Below are positions 16,908-24,860 of a DNA stretch of 64,000 nucleotides, piece by piece. The notes under the pieces are model-generated. The model ran no database searches. It was given only the letters and a program-made list of their open reading frames with translations, and was not told the DNA's origin. The translations under genes and the position numbers were made by a program. This DNA comes from an uncultured Litoreibacter sp. (GTDB taxonomy: Bacteria > Pseudomonadota > Alphaproteobacteria > Rhodobacterales > Rhodobacteraceae): assembly GCA_947493265.1 (NCBI GenBank), contig CANLQL010000002.1:248001-312000 (forward strand), read 5' to 3'. Numbering within the stretch: position 1 is the first letter of the stretch; each line of letters starts with the position of its first letter.

Positions 16908-18053
16908 TCAGTAACCGCTAAATTGCTCAAACCGGATGCTTTCTTTGGCCACACCTGCATTTTCCAGCATTTCACGCATGCCTGAAACGAAAGATGAGGG
17001 CCCCACGCAGTAGAAAACTGGATCGTTAATGTCAGGCAAATGCCGATGCAGCATATCTATGTCGACCCGGCCAGTTTCGCCCTCCCAACTATGGCTATCT
17101 TCGATATCCGACATGGTGGCAATCACTTGAAAACCCGGATTTGTCGCGCTGATCCGTTGTAGCTCTTTCAACATGACTGCGTCGGCGGGGCTGCGATTGG
17201 AATAGAACAATGTGGTGTCGCTCAATCGACCGGAGTGATCCGCGTCGCTGATCATCGACAGGAAGGGGGTGATGCCGATCCCGCCTGCCAGAAACACGGA
17301 CGGACGGTCTTGATCCTCATCCAATGTGAAGCTTCCCAATGGGCCAGCGACCTGCAAGTTTGTTCCGCCCGGCAATGCCGCCAAAGCTTGCTTGAAAGCG
17401 CTGTCACGCAGGCGGGTGATCACGCTCAGATATTCTTCGTGCGGCGCACTGGCAATGGAAAGGATGCGCGCCTCGCCTGCAGCTTCAGGGGCGTCAGCCG
17501 GAATGGTCAATCGGATTGCTTGACCCGGTTTGAAGCTGAACCCGGCGGGCTTTGTAAGGCGTATCGCTAGTGTGTTTTCCGCAACCAGTTCTTTGCCGAG
17601 TAGGTTTACCGTGGACGCCCGGCTGTTTCGGCCTGTTAGCCTTACGCCATCGCGGGCATTCAAGGACATTAGTGTCAGGTTTGTTGCCCCCGCGATCAGC
17701 TCAACACCCTGCAATACGTAGAAAAGCGTATCGAACGTGCCTGCCGAGGCCTTAGCTTCAAGAATAAAGGCCATCGGAAGTAGAATGAGAATGCCGTTCG
17801 CCGCGATGATCGGCATCCGCTTTTTCTTTGTGGAAACAAGTTTTTCAGATCGACCAGTTCCCAGGGACATGCCAGAGCCGCCGACAATCGCCATCGCAGG
17901 GATCAAGATGAACATCCCATTCAGAATCCACCCTTTCACCGCCGCGATGGTTTCATATGATCCGAATAGTTCTGAGATGATGGTGGAAGTCCAGAACGTG
18001 AAGATCATGAGCAGACCGACAGCTCCGGCGATGGCATGAATGCGGGTTTTCAT
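16908..18053 (-). CDS. Membrane-anchored ferredoxin-NAD(P)+ reductase-like flavoprotein
   Basis: A 381-residue protein, start at 18053 behind AGAGGA. Residues 1-130 carry about four transmembrane helices. The rest is an FNR-type reductase: an FAD domain with FKPGQAIRLTIP and ARILSIAS (R-x-x-S flavin motif), an NAD(P) domain with LAGGIGITPFLSMI, and the C-terminal YCVGPSSFVSGMREML ending in FEQFSGY. No Fe-S cysteines are present. It should move electrons from NAD(P)H into the membrane. It is the last gene of a four-gene operon with cytochrome b561, which is a plausible acceptor. Confidence 0.85.
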   Translation of the reverse strand: MKTRIHAIAGAVGLLMIFTFWTSTIISELFGSYETIAAVKGWILNGMFILIPAMAIVGGSGMSLGTGRSEKLVSTKKKRMPIIAANGILILLPMAFILEAKASAGTFDTLFYVLQGVELIAGATNLTLMSLNARDGVRLTGRNSRASTVNLLGKELVAENTLAIRLTKPAGFSFKPGQAIRLTIPADAPEAAGEARILSIASAPHEEYLSVITRLRDSAFKQALAALPGGTNLQVAGPLGSFTLDEDQDRPSVFLAGGIGITPFLSMISDADHSGRLSDTTLFYSNRSPADAVMLKELQRISATNPGFQVIATMSDIEDSHSWEGETGRVDIDMLHRHLPDINDPVFYCVGPSSFVSGMREMLENAGVAKESIRFEQFSGY

Positions 18054-18105
18054 TGGGTCGTCCTCTTCTGCGTGGCAATTCTGTAAGTAGCGGATGGAGT
18101 GCGCG

Positions 18106-18552
18106 TCAGACCTTGATTGCGATGCAGCCGAAAACCGCAGCCGCCATACCAAATCCGATGCGGAAATAGTGGATTGTCAGCCATTGGCTAAGCTTGGCCG
18201 CTCCCGTCACTTCGTCCATCGCTCCGCTCGCAAATGCTGTGTTCGTCGGGACAAAGAATGCGAAGGTCAAGATCGCGACAATGACAATGCACAGCGTGCT
18301 CAGCAGCCAATATTTCAAATCTGGGCTGCCCCAAGACAACCAAACCGATCCAACGAGGCCGATCAGGGTGGGCATGAAGATCAGTGGGATTGATCGGGAG
18401 ACGAATTGATTGTTGGCTGCAAACCAATCCAGGAATGCCTGTGTCGGGAGGCTGCGCCAGTATCCACCCAAGGTCACGCCGATACTAAGCATGACACCTG
18501 CAAATCCCGCTGCCCCACAGATAGCCAGTATATTGAAGGTTGTCTTGATCAT
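18106..18552 (-). CDS. DUF1772-like four-helix membrane protein
   Basis: A 148-residue protein with four hydrophobic helices, start at 18552 overlapping the cytochrome b561 stop by 4 bp. Features such as QAFLDWFAANNQFVSRSIPLIF near the first loop and the small C-terminal helix pair recall the DUF1772/anthrone-oxygenase-like superfamily, though the match is weaker than for the gene at 12521. It lies between the cytochrome and flavoreductase genes and is probably part of the same membrane redox unit. Confidence 0.65.
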   Translation of the reverse strand: MIKTTFNILAICGAAGFAGVMLSIGVTLGGYWRSLPTQAFLDWFAANNQFVSRSIPLIFMPTLIGLVGSVWLSWGSPDLKYWLLSTLCIVIVAILTFAFFVPTNTAFASGAMDEVTGAAKLSQWLTIHYFRIGFGMAAAVFGCIAIKV

Positions 18553-19100
18553 GATCCGGCTCCGTTGTCCTTTGAGCCGAACCACATCCGCCAGATCAGT
18601 CCGTCCCGTTTGATGAAATGATGGTAGAGCGCAGCGCTTGCATGTAGCGCAAACAGCGCCACCATGAGCCTTGCACCGAGACCATGTGGCACGCGCGGCA
18701 GGAACTCTGAGAAATTCGGCAGGGTCTCTGCACTTTCGCCGAATAAAACACCGCCTGCGCCAGACAGTGCCAGCATGCCAATACCGCTTGCAGCCATCCC
18801 TAGAATGACAACATAAAACAGCACATGGATCGCTTTTGCAGTGACCCTCTGCCAAGAAGGATCGCCTTCTACAGGACGCGGTTTCTGATCGACGCGCCAC
18901 CACCAGAACAAGCGAAAGAGTGTCAGACCTAAGATGAATATGCCCAAGGGGACATGAAACATCAGAACGACTTCCTTAGCTGCGCTTTCTGTCATTGATG
19001 CGGCTCTGAAGCCTGAACCGAGCATCGCAAGAATGAATATGGCGCTCAGCCAATGAATGGTGACGGCAACCGATCCGTATTGGGTAGGGGTGCTTTTCAT
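18549..19100 (-). CDS. Cytochrome b561-family protein
   Basis: A 183-residue bacterial cytochrome b561. Four transmembrane helices carry the expected haem-ligand histidines: His in VTIHWLSAIF (~residue 16), in LMFHVPLGIF (~49), in AIHVLFYVVI and in LHASAALYHHFIKRDG near the C-terminus. Such proteins are di-haem b cytochromes that pass electrons across the membrane, for example to superoxide or quinone. It is followed by two membrane-redox genes in overlapping arrangement, and preceded by the EF-hand gene 32 bp upstream. Confidence 0.9.
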   Translation of the reverse strand: MKSTPTQYGSVAVTIHWLSAIFILAMLGSGFRAASMTESAAKEVVLMFHVPLGIFILGLTLFRLFWWWRVDQKPRPVEGDPSWQRVTAKAIHVLFYVVILGMAASGIGMLALSGAGGVLFGESAETLPNFSEFLPRVPHGLGARLMVALFALHASAALYHHFIKRDGLIWRMWFGSKDNGAGS

Positions 19101-19132
19101 GAGACGTGCTTTCCAGTTCAGACAAAAGAGAG

Positions 19133-19618
19133 TTACTGACCAATGATTGCGGCGCGATAGGCGAGGTTTATTATGTAGCCATTGAGAAACTCGTCCCGCG
19201 TCAGGAATGCATCGTTATCGGTGTCCGCACGGCGGAAATCCCAAACCATCGACTTGTGATACTCCTGCCGCCCGATCTTGCCGTCACCGTCATGATCCCA
19301 GATCGCAAAAAGTATCTTTTGCGCAGTTTCATAGGCGCGTTTCTGGTTTTCATCCTCTGCGATGAAGTTGAAACCAAAGTCCCATTCAGTGAACTCGCCC
19401 AGATCAATCGACCCGCTCTCATCCGAGTCCATGGACACGAAGATGTCCTGACCGAAGTCAACAAACTCACCCATATCGGCAGCACCGTTTGGGTTGTCTT
19501 CGATTGATCCGTAGATCAGTTCCGCCAGCTCCCGGCCCGGTGTCACTTCGTCTGCCTGTGCCAAGGCAGTGACAGGAAGGGTCAGAAGTACCGCACAAGC
19601 TGTTGTCAGAATTCTCAT
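19133..19618 (-). CDS. Exported three-EF-hand calcium-binding protein
   Basis: A 161-residue protein with an N-terminal signal peptide (about 22 residues, ending near LAQA). It holds three 12-residue EF-hand loops: DSDESGSIDLGE, DHDGDGKIGRQE and DTDNDAFLTRDE. The first two are canonical with Gly at position 6; the third has Ala there. An earlier degenerate loop may exist around DNPNGAADMGE. It is likely a periplasmic Ca2+ sensor or buffer. It is the first gene of the operon with cytochrome b561 and the flavoreductase, and divergent from a MarR gene. Confidence 0.85.
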   Translation of the reverse strand: MRILTTACAVLLTLPVTALAQADEVTPGRELAELIYGSIEDNPNGAADMGEFVDFGQDIFVSMDSDESGSIDLGEFTEWDFGFNFIAEDENQKRAYETAQKILFAIWDHDGDGKIGRQEYHKSMVWDFRRADTDNDAFLTRDEFLNGYIINLAYRAAIIGQ

Positions 19619-19645
19619 ATCAGTATCCCTTATGATTCGAATTGC

Positions 19646-19679
19646 ATAGCAAGCTATATACTATTACATAGTTAGCTAT
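19646..19679. promoter_or_regulatory. Twin palindromes, likely MarR operators
   Basis: Two 12-bp near-palindromes, ATAGCAAGCTAT (19646-19657) and ATAGTTAGCTAT (19668-19679), lie 22 bp apart, about two helical turns, in the 80-bp gap between the divergent EF-hand and MarR genes. The spacing would put two dimers on the same DNA face and could control both promoters. Confidence 0.6.
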
Positions 19680-19698
19680 ACAATGCTAAAATGGCACA

Positions 19699-20139
19699 AT
19701 GGAATTTGATCGTATGAACTCCGCGGGTTATCTCGTGAACAATTTGGCCCGCCTTCTTGTCGAGGTGCTTCGCAAGCGTATCGCACCGCTTGGAATCGTC
19801 CCTGGGCAGTTTCCGGCATTGTTGGCGCTTTGGGAAAAAGACGGTCTGACACAAAAGGAGCTTTTGGCCATGCTCGATATCGAACAGGCCACACTTGCAA
19901 ATACGCTGATAAGGATGGAACGCGACGGATTGATTTCTCGGAAAGAACACCCCGCTGATGCACGGGCGCGCACGATCCACCTGACCGACCAAGGGCGGTC
20001 AATCCGTGACTCCGCTTATCAAGCAGCGATGCAGATCAACGAAGAGGTGCTCGCCGATCTTTCCGAGGATGAGACGCGCGCGTTTCTAAGCTACATGCGC
20101 CGGGTCATCGGCAAGATCAAAGACGTTGAGAATTCCTGA
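19699..20139 (+). CDS. MarR-family transcriptional regulator
   Basis: A 146-residue MarR-type winged-helix repressor. The recognition region LTQKELLAMLDIEQATLANTLIRMERDGLISRKEHPADARARTIHLTDQG contains the conserved wing with D-x-R-x-x-x-I-x-L-T. Helices at both ends form the dimer interface. It is divergent from the EF-hand/cytochrome b561 operon, and the intergenic palindromes make it the likely repressor of that operon and of itself. The ligand is unknown; many MarR proteins sense phenolics or oxidants. Confidence 0.9.
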   Translation: MEFDRMNSAGYLVNNLARLLVEVLRKRIAPLGIVPGQFPALLALWEKDGLTQKELLAMLDIEQATLANTLIRMERDGLISRKEHPADARARTIHLTDQGRSIRDSAYQAAMQINEEVLADLSEDETRAFLSYMRRVIGKIKDVENS

Positions 20140-20438
20140 ACCTGCCTCGGGAGCATCCGCAGCGATTTTCTAGAAAGTGGGATGCAAAGGCAGAATACTT
20201 GAACCGCAAGTATTGTTGGCCAGAGGTGAAATTTTGCAAATTCTGCACCCCACCCGATGACCATGGAGAACTCAAACCTAACATGTGCACATTGGTACAA
20301 CCTCGTCGCCAAAAAATACGTCGGCTCCTGTGAAGGTCAGATACAAACAAAGAGGTGCTCGGCAGTGTTGTGCCGGGACTTTCCTACGTCGGAAGGTCGT
20401 GTTCAGACCAAGGTCTGTGGCCAAAACGAACGGAATTC

Positions 20439-21839
20439 ATGTATTTCAATCAAATGAATGTGGTGAGCCGACTTATCCCAAGGTCTTTGGTGGGCCAGTT
20501 CGCTTTGGCGGGCGGTCTCGTCATGTCGGTTGCCGCAATCATTGTGGGGGCTTGGGTTTCACTTCGTATTGAGCAAGGTGTGGTGCAGAACTCAGCGGCG
20601 TCCGCTGCTCTCTATTTCGAAGGTTTCGTCTCTCCTCTCAGTTCGGAACTTGCCGTTGACGGTGAGTTGTCCGAGCCAGCGCGGGTCGCTCTTCATGAAA
20701 TTTTCTTTGGACCCGCTCTCGGAGACAGAGTCGTTTCTTACAAAATATGGAAGAAGGGCGGTCTGGTTCTTGACGCATCCAATGAAGACCTGCGCGGGCA
20801 AGTCTTTGCGCCATCAGATGATCTACTTGCAGCTTGGGAAGGGCGTGTTGCTGCTTCCTTTGAACAACTGAACGACGATGAAGATGCTATTGAGGCAGAG
20901 CTTGGTATTCCGCTGCTTGAGGTTTACAGCCCAATCCGGGAAACTTGGACAGGCGAGATTGTTGCCGTCGCAGAGTTTTACGAACGCGCAGACACGCTTG
21001 CCGATGAGCTTCGTGATGCGAAACGAACGAGTTGGCTCATTGTGGCCACCGTATTCGCAACAAGTGGCTTATTGCTCTTTGGTATTGTCCAGACTGGAAG
21101 CAGGCTTATCTCGCGACAGCGTAAAGAATTGGAAACCCAACTCGCTGAGAGCCAGCGCGTATCTGCGCAAAATAAGCTTCTGAAAGATCGCGTGGTCGCG
21201 GCGGCTCAAAGATCCACCGCTCAAGCTGATCGGGTGATGCAACGTATCGGTCAAGACTTACATGATGGTGTCGCCCAACACCTTTCGCTGGCCAGTCTGA
21301 GGTTCGAAGCGGCAAGCCCACAGGACGAAAGCAACGCGACTACTGTTCGACAGGCAATGAATACAGCGATGACAGAGCTCCGGGCAATATCGCGCGGTCT
21401 TGCACTTCCCGACATTGAGCAACTTGGTCTAAGCGTTACGCTTGACCGTGCGATTGATGATCATCGGAGCGCTTATAACGTCCAAGTGATTAACAACGTC
21501 GGTGTTCCAGAAGACTTGGAAGTGCGGTACCCGATTAAGCTTTGCGCCTATCGTTTCATTCAGGAGGCCTTGGGCAATGCGACCAGGCACGCGGAAGCAA
21601 CTGTCACCAGTGTGGAGGCTTCTGTTGCTGGAGGAACATTGCAAATTCTTGTCGCAGATAATGGCAAAGGTTTTGATGTATCCGCCGTTACGAATGCGCG
21701 TCTTGATGGAGGCCAAGGATTACATGGTCTGCGGGACAGAGCAGAGACGCTTGATGGAAGTGTTGAACTGACTTCTGCGCCAGATGAAGGTTCGACCGTC
21801 AAGCTTGTCCTGCCGATAGTTGAAAGGGTGCGAGAATGA
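20439..21839 (+). CDS. Sensor histidine kinase, NarX/DesK type
   Basis: A 466-residue membrane sensor. The ATG at 20439 is used because the frame upstream has no signal; the ribosome site is weak. TM1 is at ~12-40. A periplasmic sensor region of ~170 residues follows, with acidic stretches, then TM2 at ~190-215 and a coiled coil. The HisKA_3 box DLHDGVAQHLSLASLR puts the phospho-acceptor His near residue 275. The ATPase domain has an N box FIQEALGNATRHA, and G boxes DNGKGFD and GQGLHGLRDRAE. It overlaps the response-regulator gene by 4 bp. Confidence 0.9.
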   Translation: MYFNQMNVVSRLIPRSLVGQFALAGGLVMSVAAIIVGAWVSLRIEQGVVQNSAASAALYFEGFVSPLSSELAVDGELSEPARVALHEIFFGPALGDRVVSYKIWKKGGLVLDASNEDLRGQVFAPSDDLLAAWEGRVAASFEQLNDDEDAIEAELGIPLLEVYSPIRETWTGEIVAVAEFYERADTLADELRDAKRTSWLIVATVFATSGLLLFGIVQTGSRLISRQRKELETQLAESQRVSAQNKLLKDRVVAAAQRSTAQADRVMQRIGQDLHDGVAQHLSLASLRFEAASPQDESNATTVRQAMNTAMTELRAISRGLALPDIEQLGLSVTLDRAIDDHRSAYNVQVINNVGVPEDLEVRYPIKLCAYRFIQEALGNATRHAEATVTSVEASVAGGTLQILVADNGKGFDVSAVTNARLDGGQGLHGLRDRAETLDGSVELTSAPDEGSTVKLVLPIVERVRE

Positions 21840-22483
21840 CAATTCGAATGCTCGTGGCCGATGACCACCCTATCTTTCGAGATGGCTTGATACAAAGCCT
21901 TGAAGAAACTGGCGAGTTTCGGGTTGTTGCCGTCGCATCCTCTGCGCCGGAAGCAATCAAATTGGCGGATCAAAAACGTCCAAATATTGCGCTACTAGAC
22001 TTGTCGATGCCGGGAAACGGCTTGAGTGCCGTTAAAGAGATTTCGTTGGCGGGAACCGCAGACCAAGTCGCAATGTTGACGGTTTCCGAAGACGACAACA
22101 ACGTAGCGACAGCTCTCAAATACGGCGCGATTGCCTACATATTGAAGGGGGTATCTGCCGCAGAACTCCGTGGCATTCTGAAGGGTGTTGCTGACGGCGA
22201 AGCCCATGTGTCGCCCAGTTTGGCGGCCAAGGTTCTTACTTTCATGTCAAAAGACGAAAGTAGAAGATCAGCGTCTTCTCCATTCGATGATCTGACCAAA
22301 CGCGAAGAAGATATCTTGCGGCTGGTTGCGCAAGGCAAGAGCAACAAAGAAATCGCGAATGATCTCAAGCTTCAAGAAAAGACAGTGAAACACTACATGA
22401 CCGCGATCATGGGAAAATTGCATGCCCGCAACCGGGTGGAGGCTGCGGTCATGGCCCATGAAAAATGGCGTAAAGAGGATTAG
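21836..22483 (+). CDS. NarL/FixJ-type response regulator
   Basis: A 215-residue LuxR-class response regulator. The receiver domain has acidic pocket residues Asp9-Asp10, phospho-acceptor Asp55 in LLDLSMP and a conserved Lys in YILKG. The C-terminal helix-turn-helix is LTKREEDILRLVAQGKSNKEIAN followed by KTVKHYMTAIMGKL. The ATG overlaps the kinase stop (ATGA), indicating translational coupling. Its stop overlaps that of the convergent acidic-protein gene. It is the partner of the preceding histidine kinase. Targets are unknown; the adjacent Asp-rich protein genes are reasonable candidates. Confidence 0.93.
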   Translation: MTIRMLVADDHPIFRDGLIQSLEETGEFRVVAVASSAPEAIKLADQKRPNIALLDLSMPGNGLSAVKEISLAGTADQVAMLTVSEDDNNVATALKYGAIAYILKGVSAAELRGILKGVADGEAHVSPSLAAKVLTFMSKDESRRSASSPFDDLTKREEDILRLVAQGKSNKEIANDLKLQEKTVKHYMTAIMGKLHARNRVEAAVMAHEKWRKED

Positions 22484-23280
22484 CGCCCGCTTGCGAGCTT
22501 TTGCAATCTTGCGCGATCCGCGCGCGTTGCCGGTCGGGTGGCAACAGCGCGCTCGTATGGATCAATCAAACGGTACGTTCCCCGAGAGATGTCTTCGATC
22601 CAACCGTTCGAATAAGTCACGCGTATTGAATTGCTGGATGACCCAACGCTCCGCACGTCGTCTTGCCGCGCATCCCGACGTGTGACGCTGCGAATTGAAA
22701 CGCGCGTAGACACTGCTTTCAGCCGGGCAATGTCCGAACCTTTGGCTGTCCGCTGCTCGACTCGGCGGCCGGATGGATCCCGCAGTTCATATTGCCCATT
22801 TTCTATTTCTTCGCGACCGCCATCGGCATATCGAATTTTCACGCCAGAGCTGGACACTTCAATGCGAACAATGGCGCGGCCTGGCTGGTAGGAACCCCCG
22901 GACTCCGTTCCGTTCTGCCCTGATGTCGATTTGCCGGAACCGGATCCAGAGGACCCGGAACCAGCGTCCTCCTCTTCGCCTTCATCATCTTCTCCGTCGT
23001 CATCTTCATCGTCTTCAGAGTCATCGTCGTCGTCGCCATCATCATTTTCATCGTCGCCATCATCGTCATCTTCATCGTCTGAACCACTGCCATCTTCGCT
23101 GTCGTCATCTTCATCGTCATCGCCACTATTGCCGTCGCTTCCGGAACCGCTCTGTGCATAGGCGGCAGCAAGTTGGAACTTTGGATACCCGGATACAGAC
23201 ATCACAACACGGTTCGGACCAATCAAGAAAGCGACGATCAGAATAAGGAGGACGAAGGTTTTTGACACACGCGAGATCAT
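22480..23280 (-). CDS. Exported Asp-rich protein with duplicated C-terminal module
   Basis: A 266-residue protein with an N-terminal hydrophobic signal or anchor (~residues 8-45, ending AAAYAQS). Then comes a ~60-residue tract made almost only of Asp, Glu, Ser and Gly (about residues 48-112) and a Ser/Gly linker. The C-terminus contains two related ~50-residue modules (around 140-190 and 215-262). Both run SSS..., a strand ending in Tyr, Gly-Glu-Ile, G-Y-L, D-P, and end in ARL. The acidic tract should bind divalent cations. No family is recognised. It is convergent with the two-component system and shares its last bases with it. Confidence 0.75.
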   Translation of the reverse strand: MISRVSKTFVLLILIVAFLIGPNRVVMSVSGYPKFQLAAAYAQSGSGSDGNSGDDDEDDDSEDGSGSDDEDDDDGDDENDDGDDDDDSEDDEDDDGEDDEGEEEDAGSGSSGSGSGKSTSGQNGTESGGSYQPGRAIVRIEVSSSGVKIRYADGGREEIENGQYELRDPSGRRVEQRTAKGSDIARLKAVSTRVSIRSVTRRDARQDDVRSVGSSSNSIRVTYSNGWIEDISRGTYRLIDPYERAVATRPATRADRARLQKLASGR

Positions 23281-23299
23281 ATCATCATCTAGGAACGGT

Positions 23300-23926
23300 T
23301 TAGGTTTTCTTCTTTATGAAGGTTGCATTGAACGCGATTGAAACCCGCTCTTCATCCGTTTCGTTGGGATAAACCCAATGGACGAGGTAGGATGGAAACA
23401 GGATCATATCGCCGGGCATCGGACGGAATTTCTTTTTCAGTTTGAATGCCGGAGCCTCCAAGATTCGCCAGTTCGGAAGATCAGACCTTGGGTCAAGAAA
23501 TTCGATCATGCCCGAATTACCTTTCTCAACCTTCGGCTGCGACACATAGTAGACACCGGACCATTGAGCGCCGGGATGAGTGTGTGGCGCATTGAACCCG
23601 CCTGCCGGATTGGCGTTCATCCAGCCAAAGAGCTTCAAACGCAACGCCGAGAAATCTGCTTTGGCACCAATCTTGCGCGATGATGTGAGAACGCACTCCT
23701 CGGCCATTGCGCGCAACACGTTTACGCAAGGCACATCGCGGTCAAGTAAGTTGCCCTCCGAATGCCATCCCCCGCGGTTCGACTTGTTTACGCCGTCAGA
23801 TTCAGCCCGCATCAAGGCACCTTCGTGCAAAAGCGCTTTGTTCAACTCTGGATGCTCTGGCATGTGGAATCGCAGAACCGGCGTTGAAAACAGCTTTTCG
23901 TATTTTGTCTGTTCGAGAAGACCCAT
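23300..23926 (-). CDS. Putative 2-oxoglutarate/Fe(II)-dependent oxygenase
   Basis: A 208-residue protein of the putative 2OG-Fe(II) oxygenase family often found beside phage or marine-bacterial genes (TIGR02466-like). The double-stranded beta-helix is suggested by GFNAPHTHPGAQWSGVYYVS, with likely iron ligands His and His/Asp, a strand GMIEFLDPR, then PMPGDMILFPSYLVHWVYPNETDEERVSIAFN, with a distal His and an Arg for 2OG. Two adjacent ATGs (23929, 23926) are possible; the second has better spacing to GAGG. It lies between two very acidic exported-protein genes on the same strand, which may hint at its substrate. Confidence 0.82.
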   Translation of the reverse strand: MGLLEQTKYEKLFSTPVLRFHMPEHPELNKALLHEGALMRAESDGVNKSNRGGWHSEGNLLDRDVPCVNVLRAMAEECVLTSSRKIGAKADFSALRLKLFGWMNANPAGGFNAPHTHPGAQWSGVYYVSQPKVEKGNSGMIEFLDPRSDLPNWRILEAPAFKLKKKFRPMPGDMILFPSYLVHWVYPNETDEERVSIAFNATFIKKKT

Positions 23927-24017
23927 CATACCCTCGTAAACTGGAAGTCCCTCGCGGGATGAGACCGCGAAGGACAATAGTGAAGCGTTACCTCCATTCT
24001 AGTCTTACCGGGGGAGA

Positions 24018-24425
24018 TCAGTCTTCCGCATCCTCTGCGTCATCAGACTCATCACCGCCATCAGATTCGTCGCTTTCGTCCGACTCGTCACTTTCGTCTT
24101 CTTCATCATCGGATTCGTCGCCTTCGTCGCTGCTATTTTCCTCATCATCCAACTCGTCAGACTCATCGCCCCCTTCTTCGTCATCTTCGTCATCATCGTT
24201 GCGCACGCGGATCTCAAGCCGGCTCAGTTCGCCGTCACCGTTTCGGTCGGCCCGGACCAAAATCCGTTCCGCTGAACCTTGACCAAAGACTGACACAAGC
24301 TCCTCGAACGACAACGAGCCGCTGGCGTCAGCGTCAACGTCGCTGAAGGGTTTTCCCTGAGCAAGTGCGGGTCCAGACACCGCCGCGCAAAGAGAGGTCG
24401 TTAGCAAGAGTTTCGAGAGTTTCAT
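24018..24425 (-). CDS. Exported EF-hand protein with long acidic tail
   Basis: A 135-residue protein, start at 24425 behind GGAGA. It has a signal peptide of about 22 residues (ending ALAQG), then two canonical EF-hand loops, DADASGSLSFEE and DRNGDGELSRLE, then a ~65-residue tail of almost only Asp, Glu, Ser and Gly to the stop, with several DES repeats. It should bind Ca2+ strongly. The acidic tail resembles the tract in the protein at 22480-23280, though the folded parts differ. It is on the same strand as, and upstream of, the oxygenase gene. Confidence 0.78.
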   Translation of the reverse strand: MKLSKLLLTTSLCAAVSGPALAQGKPFSDVDADASGSLSFEELVSVFGQGSAERILVRADRNGDGELSRLEIRVRNDDDEDDEEGGDESDELDDEENSSDEGDESDDEEDESDESDESDESDGGDESDDAEDAED

Positions 24426-24860
24426 TTCATTTTCTCCGTATAGTGATCGACGTGCCGATCGGTGAATGATGCAACTCAAAATGCGCCTGTCAGATCGCGA
24501 TAGCATCCAACTCTGGTCGGAAAAGATAATGCATTGGTCGGAATGCACGTCAGACCTTAGTCCGACGAATTTCAACGTTGGAATTTCCTCGAAGGCTTTG
24601 GTCGCGACTAATTCGCTAGCGTTTGCAGACTGCCGGAAATGCCATCAGACCCGCTGAACTAGCTATCGAAGATCCCAGTCCGCGAGATGCCCAAACCAAC
24701 GAGAGCTCTCTGCACGCCCGCAAGGAAGGATCGATTTGGTTCCGCAGAGCGATACTCGAACCTATTTTGGAAAGACTTGGTTGATCGAAACCCAGATGTC
24801 TGCAGTGAAGCCAAAAATACCAATCGTTGTGCAGCGCATGAACGTTTGGTTTCTGATGGG
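24426..24860. other. About 435 bp without a recognisable gene
   Basis: Sits between the start of the EF-hand/acidic-tail gene and the stop of the methyltransferase gene, both on the minus strand. It should hold the promoter of the acidic-protein group. I see a possible plus-strand frame (24687-25193) but it overlaps the methyltransferase and has no ribosome site, so I do not call it. No hairpin or repeat stands out. Confidence 0.45.

Noticed and set aside
20140-20438. Small plus-strand frames between marR and the histidine kinase
   Set aside because: They have no ribosome site and low-complexity content, and one is simply the upstream extension of the kinase frame.
22920-23140. Tandem DNA repeat suggested by the GATGAC-like low-complexity stretch
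   Set aside because: The repeat follows from the acidic codons of the coding sequence; no exact repeat unit is kept over several copies.
22773-23246. Long Arg/His- and Ser-rich plus-strand frames opposite the Asp-rich protein
   Set aside because: They are complements of the repetitive Asp/Glu codons (GAT/GAC/GAA) of the true minus-strand gene, which has a signal peptide and folded repeats.
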